Origin: Parus major | Taxonomy: Eukaryota > Chordata > Aves > Passeriformes > Paridae | DNA length: 64,000 nucleotides | Direction of reading: 5' to 3' | Assembly (NCBI RefSeq): GCF_001522545.3 | Contig: NC_031774.1 | Span: 25,739,824 to 25,803,823 of the forward strand | Part shown: piece by piece, positions 33,421 to 48,400 of the stretch | How positions within the stretch are numbered: position 1 is the first letter of the stretch | How the letters are laid out: the number at the start of each line of letters is the position of its first letter | Program-made: the position numbers and the translations under genes | Notes under the pieces: model-generated | Databases searched by the model: none | What the model was told of the DNA's origin: nothing | What the model saw: only the letters and a program-made list of their open reading frames with translations

Positions 33421-36400
33421 GAGCAAAACCCAAAAGGACGTACGTGTCTTCAAGCAAAAATGGGAAGGGCTAAGTGATCTAAATATACGGTCACTGTGAG
33501 ATCTCAAATAGTAATCCAGGACTTGCAATTGTGACTGAGCCTCAGTGGGTGCCGTCCACATTTCCTATGTTGCATGTGTGTAGTTAGTAAGTATTACATA
33601 AGCATCAGTGCTTTATCTGCCAGAACTAATAACTTTTTCCCTTCCATCTGAACCAAGCATGATCTGGAAACTATTTTGATGATGGACACTACTGGCAGCC
33701 CATTTTCTTTCACGCAAATAAAAAATTTACTGTTATCTAATAAATCTAAAAGTTAATTCCAGCCTAAAGATATTGTAGAGCTGTCAGCAGGACCATCAGA
33801 AGCCTCCCTCCTTTGTGGGTCCCACTGAAGGTAGAAGAAAAGGATGCAGGATTTCTTCTTCTCTGCCAGGTCTCCCCATTTCTCCATTCTTTTTACTGGA
33901 AAATAATAATTAAATGTAATGACTGAAGAGGGACGTCTGGCTTCAAAATGCAAACCCATAAGAATTCAGCTATGATGAAATTCAGCTCTGTTAGTCATAG
34001 ATTCAGTAATTTCTCGAAATTTCAGAGTTTAAAAGGAAATGGTTCAGCATTAAACTGAACGTGTAAGAAATATAGTAGTTTAAAGTCCATCACATTTTAT
34101 GTTGGACTGGACTTTTCTGCACTACCTTTGATCCTGACCACACTTGAAAAGGGCCCCCATCATCTGATCATTGAGCAGGTGTTTGATGGACACATTTAAA
34201 CACTTTCTTTATCTGCTCTTTCTAGTGTCCAAGATGAGGCTGTGGACAAAAGCAACTTTAAGAAATGCAACCAAATTGCTTTTTACAGGTATGGAGAATT
34301 ATAGTGCGGTGGTTATTTTTAATCTACTAATAGTGAAGGATATAAGAAGTAATTACACACTGACTTTTAATCACAGCAAATCTGCTACTTTCAGGATTTA
34401 TTTTTCAAAGGTGAGCATTCTACTTACCTATCAGCTAGCAGTAATCAGCAGGCTTTAAAATGTGTAATCTTATACCCAGAATGTCTTCTGTTAGTGTTCA
34501 AAAGGATCAGTCCTCTCATCTGACAAAGACCTAGCAATATTTTAATTGCAAGTGCATTCAGATGCAGGTTGTTCTCTTGACTATCTGCAGTTCAAAGCAG
34601 CAAAAACACTCAAAGGAAATCATTAGTCTGTGACAATAGCATGTGTGATTACAGTCCTGTTGAGTCTTGGCCAGAATTCAGTGTCAAATCTAAATTCTAG
34701 CTCACTAGTCTCTTAAAGCTAACTTTATGCTACATCATATTTCTCATCCCATTTCTAACACTGCTCTCAACCTTTTTCTTCCCTCCATTGTGTTCTTTCT
34801 TGTGCTGACTGAAAGAAATTATTGCCCATTATTACACCAATTAGTCACTGACATACTTGGTTTATTAATGAAGAAGTTTGTCTCTAAGGTAGCCTCCAAG
34901 ACACCTTCAAATAGTTCATAAACCCTGGCCTTGGCATGGAGAATTCTACAACCAGTTGAAGGAGCCTTTATTTCAGGATCTCTGACCTAAAAACATTATC
35001 AGGGCCAAAAACTTTAGTCAAAGCTCCGTAGTCATCTGACTTATAGAGAAACAATTTCCTTGGTGAAATTTATTTATTTGGAGGTATTTGGAGGTTATAA
35101 GTTACAAACCCACTGTTTCATCACCCCAGAATGTAGAAGGTGTTCATTGGAGAGTTAGAGGGATATATGACAGAAAATGGAAAAACAGATTATTCAACTG
35201 AAATGTCAGGGATAAATGGAAGAACAATGTAACTGCACGGCTAAGAGCTGGACACTTGAATTAAGACTATTATTGTTATAAAAAAACATAGAGAGTGGTG
35301 ATGGGTGAACCCCTGAACCTCTCTGACATCTCATTTGACCTCTTGACTTGAAGTACTAATAATTTTATTTGAAAAAATTCAATACAAAATTATTAAGTAA
35401 ACATTTCTAACAATATTATGTCTCTCTGTATAATTTAAGCTACAAGAACGGGGAGAACAAAAATAATTTCCTGTCTTGACAGGCGTCAGAAACTTCTACA
35501 TCCTGGAAAATCCTTGTATCGAGTGTTGTTGGATTCAGTCACATTAAGTGATGAGAATGTCAAATTCCAAATCATTCATGAGGAGAATAAGGTGAGATAC
35601 CACATAGCATAAGAGGGTGCTTACAGAGAGAGCAGTGAATGTTGTCAACAACACTGACAATGTTTGCAGGTTTTGAGATTCTTCAGTGATAGATATTTGA
35701 GAGATAATGCAAACTATCAGCCTAAATATGTCCTTACTAATCAGCATTTAATTAAAAAAAAAAAAAATTAATGGCTTTACGAAAATAGAGTTCTGAATAG
35801 AACACTTTTTATCTGAAAAAATATTTTTAATTCAGAGTTTTCTCCACTACTTCAAAATAATAAGTTCAGTTTCTTGAAGATAAAGAGTTTGCTCAAAAGG
35901 CATTGCTTCTTCAAAGGGGTGGAGTTAGCTGGTGTAAATTAATATGGATGATAATTTTCTACTCTTAACAATGCTAAAGAACATTAAATCAGAAAGCAGG
36001 CATGTTTCCCTTTTTTCCAGCCAGTAAGTGTTTGGTGTTGCTGTGTTAAAAATAAGTATTTTTATCCTTACAAATTTATCTGTTTGTTTGCTCACAGGTT
36101 CTTCTACAAGTAGAAATTTATGAAATAGAAGGCAATATTTTCAGGCTTAAAATCGATGAGGCATCTCCTCTCAGACCAAGGTACAAAGTTCCTGATGTTC
36201 TTATAAAGGAACCTACCACCAAGAGGTAAGTGATGGGTGATTTAAGTGAAGAGGAACCTTAATTTCTTACACAGCTTTGTGTTACCTTTGTATTACAGTA
36301 CAGTTGTCTCTCTACAATGTAAAGTTGTTACAGGAAGAAAAAAAAAAATGCACGTGGTTAATTTACTTTCAAAAGATCACGTTAAATACTTAGGAGAAAA

Positions 36401-39400
36401 TTTTGCCATACAGATAAGAAACCTGAGCCTGTTTGACTCAGTCAGAAAATAGCCTACTTGTTACAATGCAAAGTTTTTTACCTAAGGCATTACCTGTTAA
36501 TGTGAAAGGAAAGCAAGCTCTGGATAGTTTTCATGGCAGTTCTGTAGCCACTTTTTGCACTATGCAGCGAACACTGAGCACAGCATGTATTTCTGGCCTT
36601 TTTTGGCTCAACATTAGCCTTGAGGTGTAATGTATGCAGATATTCTTAGCCCATCTTTTCTATCAATTGTTACTTAGTTACAGTGGATTTCATGTGCTGC
36701 TGATTCATATAAAGCTGTTGTTGCTTTTAATTTGGCAGACTCTTCATATCCCACAAGGAGGCAGGTATTTTGGTACTGTCAAGTGCTAATGAGGACTACA
36801 AACTTCAAGTCACATCAAACCCCTTCCAAGTTGAGCTGCAGTCCAAGGGTGAGACTGTTATGAGCATGAATTCCAATGGGTTGTTGTATTTTGAGCACCT
36901 ACAACCTCCTCCCAGTGACAGGTACAGCATCTGTCTGTCACATCACTGTATATACTGGTTGTGCTGTAGCTGAAGATAAACAATTCTAAACTCTTATGCA
37001 CTGAAACATGACTTCTCTTTTACTTCATAAGTACAGTAAATACAAGGGAAAGTTTAACAAGCAAATTTTAGACCAATTAGCTGCAGACTGCTTTAATCCC
37101 TTGCAGCAGCCACGTGTAAAATTCTAATCTCATTTAATGGCCAGTTCTGCAAAACACTAAAGTATCCTGGTACCCCTTGTCTTTCATGGGAATTAGTGAT
37201 TGTAGTATGGTGAGGTTATTAGTTTCATATTTTTCCTCACTAAATGTACTCTTTAATTAAGTGTTATTCACTAGAAGTCAATTTTTTTTTTAACTTGCAG
37301 TCTGCCATCTAGTTACAAGATGTCATAGGTTAATCACTGCAAAGAGCTGGAAGGATGAACATCCTCAGTGTCATGATTATGTCATGTCATGAGTAAAAAA
37401 TGGGCATAGCAAGCGTCTCCCTTGAGCATCATTTCAAACATTGAAATTAACAGAGAGCCCTTAGCAGAATGATAAAGAAGTGAGAATCTTCTGGGCAGGT
37501 AAAATGCTGATACAGATAGAAGTAAACATGAAAGGCCAAGAAATCAACCTAACTCAAGTATTGAATGAAGGTTATTTTAAGGCATTGTATATTAAAATGA
37601 TTTGTAAGTGTGCACCAAAAGTCTTACATAATGTATAAAGCAATACATGGTGCTATTTTCTGTTTGAAATCCTTGCTTATGTTAACAGTAAACTGATTAT
37701 TTCTATGTATTTGTTTTCACTAGAAAACCTACAGTACAAAATGAGGAGGCAGCAAGTGATTCCTCTAAGGTAACACATAATTACTGCAATTCCAGCAAGA
37801 ATATTTTATAAAAGAAAATTTAATCACATGTTCATTTTACCCTATAGTATGTTTACAAATACAGTCTAACTACTTTCAAAAAGGTCCTGGTATAACATAG
37901 TGAGAGATTTTATACATTCATAGTTGAAGGAAGGTTTATGTGTTTTACCGTGTCTGTAGAAGGCATCAGTCAGGTAGATTTAGCAAAAGAAATTTTTTTT
38001 TATAGCCTTTTTATTACTAATTTATTACTAATTACTTTTCTTCTCTTATTTGATCTGAAGTAGATGTGTAAAAGGGACTTTTGCGGTGATATTTGGCATT
38101 TTCAAATCCCCTGTTCATTGCAAATAGAGTTTCACAAGAACAAGATTTTTTTTTATAACAGTCACAAAATATGTCTCCACATACCTTCAGGCTTAATACA
38201 GAAATAAAATTCACTCTTAAAATAGCCCAGATCCTGGCAGTGCATAGAGGCACATAGCAGTTTTCCCAGGAGGCTGAGCTGTGTCTGTGGTATAATTTTA
38301 GCCTCCTGCAGAGCAGATGGCTGCTTACTCTGCTATCCTGTTACAAATGGCAGGAGCTGTGCTGCCTTCAGCATGCTTATGTTTGAGCTCTGATTTCTGC
38401 CAGGGAAGTCACACAGCTGCAAGAGGCCACATCTACTTATTGTGGGATGAATGTGGAACAGAAAATTAGAGAAGACACTGCAAGAAGTGTCAATTCTACG
38501 ACAATGAATTACAGGACACAAGGAGGTTAAAAGTATCAGTTTCAGACACTCCAGAGTGTCTGAAGAGCTTTTTCTGCTGTCTGACCTTTAGTGTTTGGGG
38601 AAATGGGTTGGTTTCTGTTTGTATGGGTTTTTTCTGTTTGGTTCTACCCATGCATTTCATAAATTCATTAAACATCAAGGAGAAACACACTTTTCCCAGT
38701 GAGAATAATGACTCACTGGAACAACCTTCCCAGGGATGTGGCACAGTCCCTGTCATGAGAGGTTTTCAAGATTTATTTGGACAGGCTGCTAGATAATCTC
38801 ATCAAGGCTCCCTTTACCATTAAAGGGTGAACCAGGTGATCTTTTGAGGTCCCTTCCAAAGTGGGCTGTTCTATCCAAGTCCTCAGATATCCCTTTTATG
38901 CTGTAGCAGACTGCTTGTGTACAACATGTGCACATCAGTTCTTCAGTGTGGATTCCTGGAGCTGAATCTGGTTTGTGTTTTTGATTTATTTATATTAGCC
39001 ATATGTGAAAAAAAAAAAAGCAGTATAAATCTCATGTGAATAAACATATTTTTCTTAGAAATGTGAGCAGTTTCATTTGCTAGGCTTAGCTATTTCTATT
39101 TGTATAGGAAAAACAAGAGGATCTAGGTCTCTGGCAAGAGAAATTTGGCAATTTCTTAGACATCAAAGCTCATGGTAAGTCTCAGTCTACTTCTGAAAAC
39201 AGCTTTACTGTTTTGTATATACCCATGTTCATTCATATTTCTGTCTGCTTTCTGTTTAGCTGCTTAATGTTTATCAATGTTCCACTCGCTCCTGCTTTTC
39301 AGTTGTCTTAACTTTGTTTTAATCAGAAACCATTGATGGGTAACAATTTGACAAAAGCTCTGCAAATATTCATTGGATCTCTGTTTAAGAGGGAACAAAA

Positions 39401-42400
39401 TGTTAAATGTGCCCCATTTCATCAACTCACTGTATGCCTATTCTGACACAGCATTAACACTATCTGCATCGTCTGACTTTACATGTATATATTGTATATA
39501 ATACATTATTTCCTTTTTCTTTTTTTTTTTTTTTTAGTATTAGTACTTGACATTAATTTCACCTGTAGTCTATTCTCATGACATATCAGAAATCATGATA
39601 TCTAAGCATTAATAATTGCCACAAAGAAACTTTTTTATGTGTGGACTAAAAAAAGGAATAGTGAGCAATCTGAAGTGATAAAGACAAAGTTTATAAACAC
39701 GTAAAAGCGGTAGCTCAAACACATTTTAAATTATAATTATCAAAATACAATGAACTGCTGTCCATCCCGTTGTATTCTATATTAATAAAGTTAGTTAGCT
39801 TTGTCCATTACCATTCTCATGCAGACTTTTATAGCAACCAGCACTACCCAGCAGCTGCAGTTAGAAGAGGGAAGTATGAAAGCAATTTCTTTTGGTGACA
39901 GAAACTTCCTCAATTCACAGTCAAGACACAGAGGCAGGAAGCTGTTGCCCTTGTTGTTCATGCTATTTCTCATGTTTTAGGCCAGCATCATGTTTTTCTG
40001 TTTTCCATGTGAAAGGAATAAAGTCCATATGGTCAGGTTGTGATCCTGAAGCTGCTGCTTGTCAGTCTGCAGGATCTCTGGTCACCTGCCAAAAGTTGCT
40101 CTGGATTCAGTAGTATGACAGTGGGAAACAGACAATTCAGATTCTGAAGTCCACTGTGCTGCAAAGTTTGGCTTTTAGGTACTGGGATAGAAACACGAGT
40201 TTTAAGTAGTTTCACTGCCAAATAAAGAAGCAATTACATGGATTTGTAGTTTTTTCTGTTAAAGTGATTCATTTTATCTTGTTAAGAAATTCAAAATCAA
40301 AAGAAATACAATAAAATCTATTCAAACATTACCTCTGTAGAACAGAAGTAATAATTGAAGTTGAAAGGAAGCATGAAAGAGTTAATTATTGAAACACTAA
40401 AACCTATTTTCTTTTGGTTTATCCAGTTAGGTTGCTCTGCTTTATTCCTTTCAGATAAGCCTAAGAACTCTGCATTCTCATAATTTAATATTATTCCCAC
40501 AGGTCCTACTTCTGTAGGCATGGACTTCTCTTTACATGGATATGACCATGTTTATGGAATACCACAACACACAGAAACACTTCTTCTTAAAAACACCAGG
40601 TAAAGGTGTCAAGGTGTCAGATTCCTACTGAACGCTGTGTCTTCTGTAAGAGAGAACGAACTATAACACTGTATTAATAATTTAATGCAGATAAGAGCTT
40701 GAGATATGTATATCATGTAGTGTATATTTCAGTTTATTGATACAGCAAACTGAATTATAGCCCCTGTCCATGTGGACTAAGGCATTCTGCTTCCCCTAGT
40801 GTGTAATTTCATGAATGGCCCTTTCTGTTCTCTCCTAATTTTCCATGCAGTTTTTTTCTGAATTGCAGGATTGGTCATGTTTTAGCAGAAGTCATAAAAG
40901 AGCAATTCTGTGGGAGGATGGGAGAGTTCAGAAATATTTTAGGATTTAAAGAAAACACACAGTAGTCTCATTGGAGCAGAAATCTTGTTTGCTTCAGAAA
41001 ATGAGGATCTAAGCAAAGAAGCAGTAATCTAGGCAGTCCATATTTCATAATCCAGCTCTGGATGCTAAACAAAAGACCAGAACACAGAGCACTTACTGAG
41101 TATTCACCAGGTTTAGTGGGATGGTAATAGAGTTAAAACTAGCCTAGTGCAAGATGCTTACATGTAACAAACACATCTGTTTGTTTGTCCTAGTGATGGT
41201 GATGCCTACCGGCTATATAATTTGGATATTTTCGGCCACAAGATACATGAAAAAATAGGTATTTATGGTTCAGTACCCCTTCTCTTAGCACACAAGCCTA
41301 ACAGAACTTCAGGGATCTTCTGGCTGAACTCTTCAGAAACACTGGTGGATATTAGTACAAAGGCAGTAGCTGAGGTGAGAGTTATTCACTTTCCTCAGAA
41401 TTAAATAATAAAAGAAAACACTTCAGGATAGCATCAACAGGAATATAGCATTATTGGAAGTGTATCTTTTGCTCACTAATGAAAAATTGTCAGTCTCTTC
41501 CTCCTGTCCTCTCAATTGCTAAGTTTGTTGTATTAAACTAAAAGAACAAAGTGATGTCTCCTTTCAAGAGTCAAGTTATAGATCTTGTATCTTAATAGGT
41601 CTACAGGAGGAGGCAGAGAGAAAATACATAGAAAAAAATCTACACGAATGTAGAAGGCAGAAAAATGGTGGACAAAAATCTTGACATTCACTTGGATTTG
41701 AGAAATTTTTATGAGCATTTAAATTCTTGGAATTGCCACGGATTTCTGCATAGCAGGCTTATTCTTCTGTGGAATATAATTGACCTTGAAGAAACATAAA
41801 ATGTTCAGGAATGGAACTCAGTCTTGAAACATGAACATATGAATTCTGTTAAAATTGAAATAATGACAAAAAGGCAAATCTTGCTTTTCCAACACTGCAT
41901 TATGTGGTTAATTTTTTCTTTGTTTTGTTTTGTTTTTTTTTAACTCATGGTATAGATATTACTCAAAGATCCTACAGAAAATTCACAGTCTTATGGAAAT
42001 GTTTTAATTATTTTGCCACTCATTATCCATTTTTTCTCATTACCCATTACTCTACTTTTCATAAGAGGTGTGCAAGGTAAAGGATTTGTGAAGGATATAT
42101 AAGAAACATTCAGTGTATATTCCTGATACCTGCCAGGTATGTGTTAGTGAGATTGTGTATTTCCTTCTTTGCTCTTCATGAAATAAAAGTTTGATAGAGA
42201 GAGAGATATTCAGGTTTACCTTGTTTTCCTTCTCTAAGCACACTCCATCCAGATCTGCTGCAGAGACTGCTAAGCAGAGAGCAGTGCCTCTAACTGACGT
42301 ACGCTGGATGTCAGAAAGTGGGATCATTGATGTTTTCCTGCTGATGGGACCCACTGCATTTGATACCTTCAAGCAGTTTGCACAACTGACAGGTACTAAC

Positions 42401-45400
42401 TCACATAATTGGAGTCAGAATGGCACACTTACCCAAGAGATTCTCTGAGGAACATGCTGTAGCCAAGAGTGGGTCAATATTTGCCCATTGTGTGCAGCAG
42501 GCCAGTTGTTCCCAGACTGCTGTGTGTAGATCAAAGGCTTGTGCTTTGTGAAGACAGGCCTCTGTCCTTGTTTTCTCTAGCATTCACAGCTGGTCAAACT
42601 TGGCTCTAATTGAGAAGCCAGCATAATCACTGCTACCTGAAACTGCACCCTTAGATGAAGAGGTGAAACACAGGAGGCTAGAACTGCCAGTCACTATCAA
42701 GACAGGCCACGTTATAATGTGGAAAGACTGAATTTCTTGACAGTTTTATCCTCCTCATTCATATACTCTTTCTAGGCACTCAAGCATTGCCCCCACTTTT
42801 TTCTCTGGGCTACCATCAGTGCAGGTGGAATTATGAGGATGAGCAAGATGTCAAGGCAGTGGATGCTGGCTTTGATGCACATGACATTCCTTATGATGTC
42901 ATATGGCTGGATATAGAGCACACAGATGGAAAGAGATATTTTACTTGGGACAAACAGAAATTCCAGAACCCCAGAAAGATGCAAGAGCATCTCAGGAAGA
43001 AAAAACGCAAGGTAAATAATAATGCAGGAAGAAGGAAAGAAAGAAAAGATTTCTCTGTGGTATGAATTTACCCAATCTAGCTTTAAGCAGGGTACTTCAG
43101 ATACTGGAAACAGGTGAACTGCAACAGATTAAATTAGACACGGTTACCATCTGGTGATGCTTCCAGCATGCAAACTATCTTGTTTAATTCAGTTCCTCAT
43201 ACCATTTTATTATTTAATAGTTTGTTCTGTATCCTGACAATCTAGCGAAATTTGCCCCATATAAAACTCCATCTTACAGAAGCAGCTTGGTGAAGTCTTT
43301 GATGAAAACAGAAATTGATGAACACAGCAGAAAATTTTCTTCTTAACATGGGCTTTCACTATTGATAGTTTTTGTGGTTGCTTCAGCTTTTCTTTGTGTT
43401 TCTGTATTTATGTTTTTACAGCTAAAATATTTTCCTTGGAATTATTGAGTTGTAGAATTGCCTAATGTTTGATCTTTGCCAAAAGTCAATGAACAGGGGA
43501 TTGTTGAAATGGCATTCAAGGTTTATAATCTCTCAAATGGAGTTATAGTGCTTTCTCAGCTTTGCAGCAGAGTATAAACTACAATAAACTACAAACTACA
43601 ATACCCGTTGCTTCTGTATGCTACACAAACTAAAATGAATTTAGATGTCTTAAGGCATCTAATTAATACTTAATACTGTGAACAGCCTACAGTATTAAAG
43701 CAGTATTAAAGTATTTAAGCAGGCACATGAACACAGAAGTCAGGTATTTTCCCATTCCCATTAATACAACAGTGATTTTAGGGGTTGGGGTACTTGCTTT
43801 TATCAATGGGTTTTGTCATTTATTTCAGAGGGGTGAGTTCATGCACTCCTTGTAAATTCAGGTACTGTATATATGTCTAACACAGTATATAAAGAACCTG
43901 GTATCTACTTTTTAAAACTAGGGACACAGCTCTCTTCTTTACCTGAATGAAGTCATTCTCTGCCTTTTATTAAAACTGAACTCTTACTGTTTTATTAAGC
44001 ACAGCTGATGTTAATGATGCTTTTATTTTCTTATCCTGGCAGCTTGTGGTCATTGTAGACCCTCATATTAAGGTTGATCCCTCATATACCCTGTATGCAC
44101 AGGCAAAAGAAAAGGGATATTTTGTGAAAGACAGAAATGGGCAAGATTTTGAGGGCATCAGTTGGCCAGGTAAAAAAACACCCTGTCTTTATATTTTAAG
44201 CTGTTTATTTTTAAAATTTTGCAGAATGGTTTAATTTGGATTCATGGAAGCAGAATTAAATTCTTATATTGCTTGCATTTGTTGTCAATATTAATAATTA
44301 TAATAATAATTTAAAATTAATATAATTTGTAATAATGGGGGAGGAGTTGGTATAATCATGTCCTGATTGCCTCAGCTGTATAGATTGCCTCTGTTATATC
44401 TATTGGATGTGCAGATAGTGCCAGTGCCAAGAACTAGAAGAGTTGGATTTATTGATCAGAACAGCCATTTCTCTTCCCAACGTGTCTTGGACACAGAAAT
44501 GCAGCCTGGTCTGTTGCAGTGAGCACAGCTTATGTAGGCTGGATGAAATTTAGTGAACCTTGATACTGAAGACTTTGATTCAATAGTAATACAGTGATTT
44601 GACATACACTGTTTCATGAGAAGATCTCATTGCAGGGAGGCAAAGGAGGTTGTCTCCTTTCCTTACAGACAGGAAGCCCAGACAGGACGACAATCCTGGC
44701 AAAGGAATGATTATAGGAAAAATCAAGGACATATTACAACTTCTATTAGCATGGCAGGATGTAGTTATTCAGCTTCTCAGTAACACTTTTCTCTTTGAGC
44801 TTAGAATACTGGCAGTGTTGTCTTTCCCTGACTACTTGTTCACATGTGAATGTATTTCAAACTGCTAGCAGTCAAGTGGTGCTGAGCTTCAGACCTCCTG
44901 AACCTTAAGTGTGTTGACCTTTCACAACGTGGCAAGGGGTGTTCTGAATTCCAAGTCAGCCTGGAATTTGCTCTTGACCTTTAGTTTCAGAAAAAATAGC
45001 AACTACATTATTGCTGTCTATGGAAACCATTGTAGCTTTAGGCCATTGTATTTAGGTGCAAAGACAATGTTCTTAAAATCAGGTAAATAATTTGATCTCC
45101 CACATCCACAGGTTCCTCTTGTTACCCAGATTTCACCAATCCTGAAGTGCGAAAATGGTATGCAGATCAATTTGCCTTCAAAACATACAAGGTTTGTATT
45201 TATTTGCTACATATCCCAGAAAGCTTGAAAAAGGGGAAGAGAGAAGATACTGTCTAAGCAAGTTGTTGGCCTTTGTAGCTCTATTATTGTAGTGTAAAGG
45301 AAAATATCTTGATGAGCTGTAAGTACCACAGAAAGATTTTCTCCATGGGCTTACCTTTACTAAGACAGCTGGAACCCATATGCCACCAGTGAACACATAC

Positions 45401-48400
45401 AGTGTAGTTGCAGCACTAGAGGGACAAACTGCAGGCTTTTTAAGAACCCATAATCTAAAACAGCTGCTGCTGTTCCAGCCTTTACTACCATGATAGTACA
45501 CAAGGAGTGATGTGGGAGTGCACTCTCACAGCTCAGTCACTTCATTCTGACCTTTCTGCCTAGTGCTGAAAGTGTCTGGATGACCATTGCTGCACACTTC
45601 CATTTCCCCTCACCCTGCTCCAAAGTTTTGGTTTGCAGTAGAGTTGTTGAAACCACTTCCCTAGTAGACATACATAGTAGATATTTCCCATGCTGCTTTT
45701 CCTCTCCAGCTTTTACCTCTGGCCTTCTCTGATTTTTCCTCTTGGCTGTTTTATAGTTGTCTTTTCCCTCACCAGGAAGCAGGAGTAGCAAGTGCCTACT
45801 GAGTTTTGTGAGAATTGCAAAGATCAAGTGAGCTTGCAGGCTGCTACCCTGACTAGAAGGGCCTCTAAGAGGAATGAGATGAATGACTGGGGGCTTTCAA
45901 GTGACCTGAGAAGTGTAATTACCAAGTCTTGCTTTTATGCTGCTGTTTCTACTCATATCCCAGACTGGCCTGACACCCACTTGAGATAAACACTCAAAGT
46001 CACAGGATTGGATCTGTCATGACCTAATTGCAACCCTGTGTCACAGGCATCCACTAATATCCTCTTTGTATGGAATGATATGAATGAGCCTTCAGTCTTC
46101 AAGGGGGCAGAGCTAACAATGCAGAAGGATGCTGTGCATTACAACAACTGGGAGCACCGGGAAGTACACAACCTCTATGGATTCTACCAGGTAGAGTATC
46201 TGGAGACACAAACAGCAGTTATTCTCATGGAGTATGTGCGATGTGGTAATTCAGTAGTAGGTATTCTATAACCTTCATCAATGCCTGAAACTCTGCTGGA
46301 TATTGCAATATTTGAAATAAACTGTGGTTGGTCACAAGAAAGTGTGATATCATCTGTGCCCTACTACCATAATAATGTAAATTATATTGGCTGTGACTAT
46401 TTAATCTTTTTGTTCACATATATTCTAATGAGAACTTGTAATTTAATAATAGGTATTATTTTTGGGGAATAGAATTGTCTTTGTTTTTCTGCCTTAGTAG
46501 GGCTAAAAAGTCAAAACCTACCCTAATTAAAGTGTTTGTCCTCTTGACTTTTCTATTCATGATTTTCAGCAAATGGCAACTGCAGAAGGACTCATCAGAC
46601 GTTCTTCAGGAAAAGAGAGACCATTTGTACTCACACGATCTTTCTTTGCTGGATCACAGAAGTATGGTGAGTAAGGATTAGCTGGATGCCTTCCTTGCTG
46701 CTTTGTTCTATTAAGTTTGATGGCTAGTGGTCTAGAGAGCACAGAAACTGGCTTACAAATACTGATGTGGTAAGCTTGTAAGAGTGCAAGTGGCTAAAAA
46801 AATCAGGAAAGGCTGGCAAGGTGTTTACAAGTCAAAGGTAGAACAGCAACCTGTGTCCTGTGACAAACCAATACCTCCTTTTATTGCCTATTTCAGGAGC
46901 ATACATGTGTAAAGAAAAAACAAAAGGTGCAACATACAGGAATTCCAAAGTAGTTTGTGATTATTCTTGTCTTCTTTCCTTAATTGCAAGCATAAACTGA
47001 GATATAATTCCATTTTCCTGCATAATGCTGAAACTGGGTATTTCCAGGGGCAGTGTGGACTGGAGACAACACAGCAGACTGGAGTTACCTGAAAATATCC
47101 ATTCCAATGCTTCTTACCATCAACATGGCAGGGATTTCATTCTGTGGAGGTAATGTGTTTCTCACTCTGCATAATTGGTGCCACCAAGCTTGTATTCCCA
47201 AGGTAGACTTCAACAAAGATGGTGGAAAGCTCAACAAGCCTGTGCATTTCCAGGTGCTTTCACAGATTAAGTGTGGTTTCAGAAGCCTGAAACCTGTGTC
47301 TCACCATCATCTCTCCACTAACTTTTATGCAGTGTTTGTGTTCCATCTGGAGCAGCAGTCCTCAGGTGGCGTTCTGTTCACAGCGTCGCTGTGACAGTCC
47401 TGTGTCCCTGGGAACGTCACTCACTCACTTAGCCTTCAAGACCTTTCTTGAGATTTTTTTTTTTTCAAAGCATAACTTGTTGCACCAGTTTGTTACTCTT
47501 ATTTGGACAAGCAGCTGCCCAACAGCAGAACAGTGAAATGCATGGATTTATACACTTGGAATGTTTGTTAGAGGAGAGCTTCACCTTTTCCTGAGCAACT
47601 TCCAAAACTGTGTATTTTTATTTGTCTGTGCAATATCTAGCTGATGTGGGAGGGTTTATTGGAGATCCAGAGCCAGAGTTACTTGTTCGCTGGTATCAGG
47701 CGGGAGCCTACCAGCCCTTCTTCAGAAGTCACTCTAACATGGAGAGCAAACGGCGCGAACCGTGGCTCTTTGGGGAGAAGAACACCCAGATCATCAGGAG
47801 AGCCATTAGAGAGCGCTACGTCCTCCTGCCCTACTTATACACTCTGTTCTATCGGGCACACACGGCGGCTGAACCCGTCATGAGGTAAGAGCATGAGTCA
47901 GGAGGCCTAGAGGGTATCTGCAGAAGCTTTCTAGGAGAAGAGAAGTTAAATTACCCCCTCTTAATTTTGTAATTATTTATTTGACTGTTAAAAGGGAGAA
48001 AACCACACCAAAGTTCTCATACTGAATTCTCTTTTCATTAGTTCTGCAAGCTTTGTTAGGGCTGTGGGAGGAAAACTATGTTTTGACTTTTTTCCAAAAT
48101 GACACCTGGAACACACTAATTCAATAAACACATTGCAGTCTTTAAACTTTTTAAAGTAGTCTGGACTTCAGACTTTTCATCATGATAAAGGCCATCACGT
48201 AGTAGTCCAACCAGTACATAAAACAGTGCTTAACGGACTCTGAACTTGTTGCCCTAGAAATGTAAATGCCCTTTTGCCTCTCATGAAAATATTTGTTACT
48301 GCTGAGTTGTTATTGTTATAAAATCTTATTTAATATTAATAATTTTATCATTTTTTCTGCACTATGCCTTATAGTGTTTCTTTTAGTTGAGAATTTAATA

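Noticed and set aside
32138..33561. Several long open frames on both strands across the TMEM87A-GANC CpG island
   Set aside because: GC-rich sequence has few stop codons. Only the short first exons of TMEM87A and GANC fit splice sites and known proteins.
47053..47394. Extended open frame running past GANC exon 16
   Set aside because: Exon 16 has a clear donor at 47150 and exon 17 continues in phase at 47641; the read-through is intronic.
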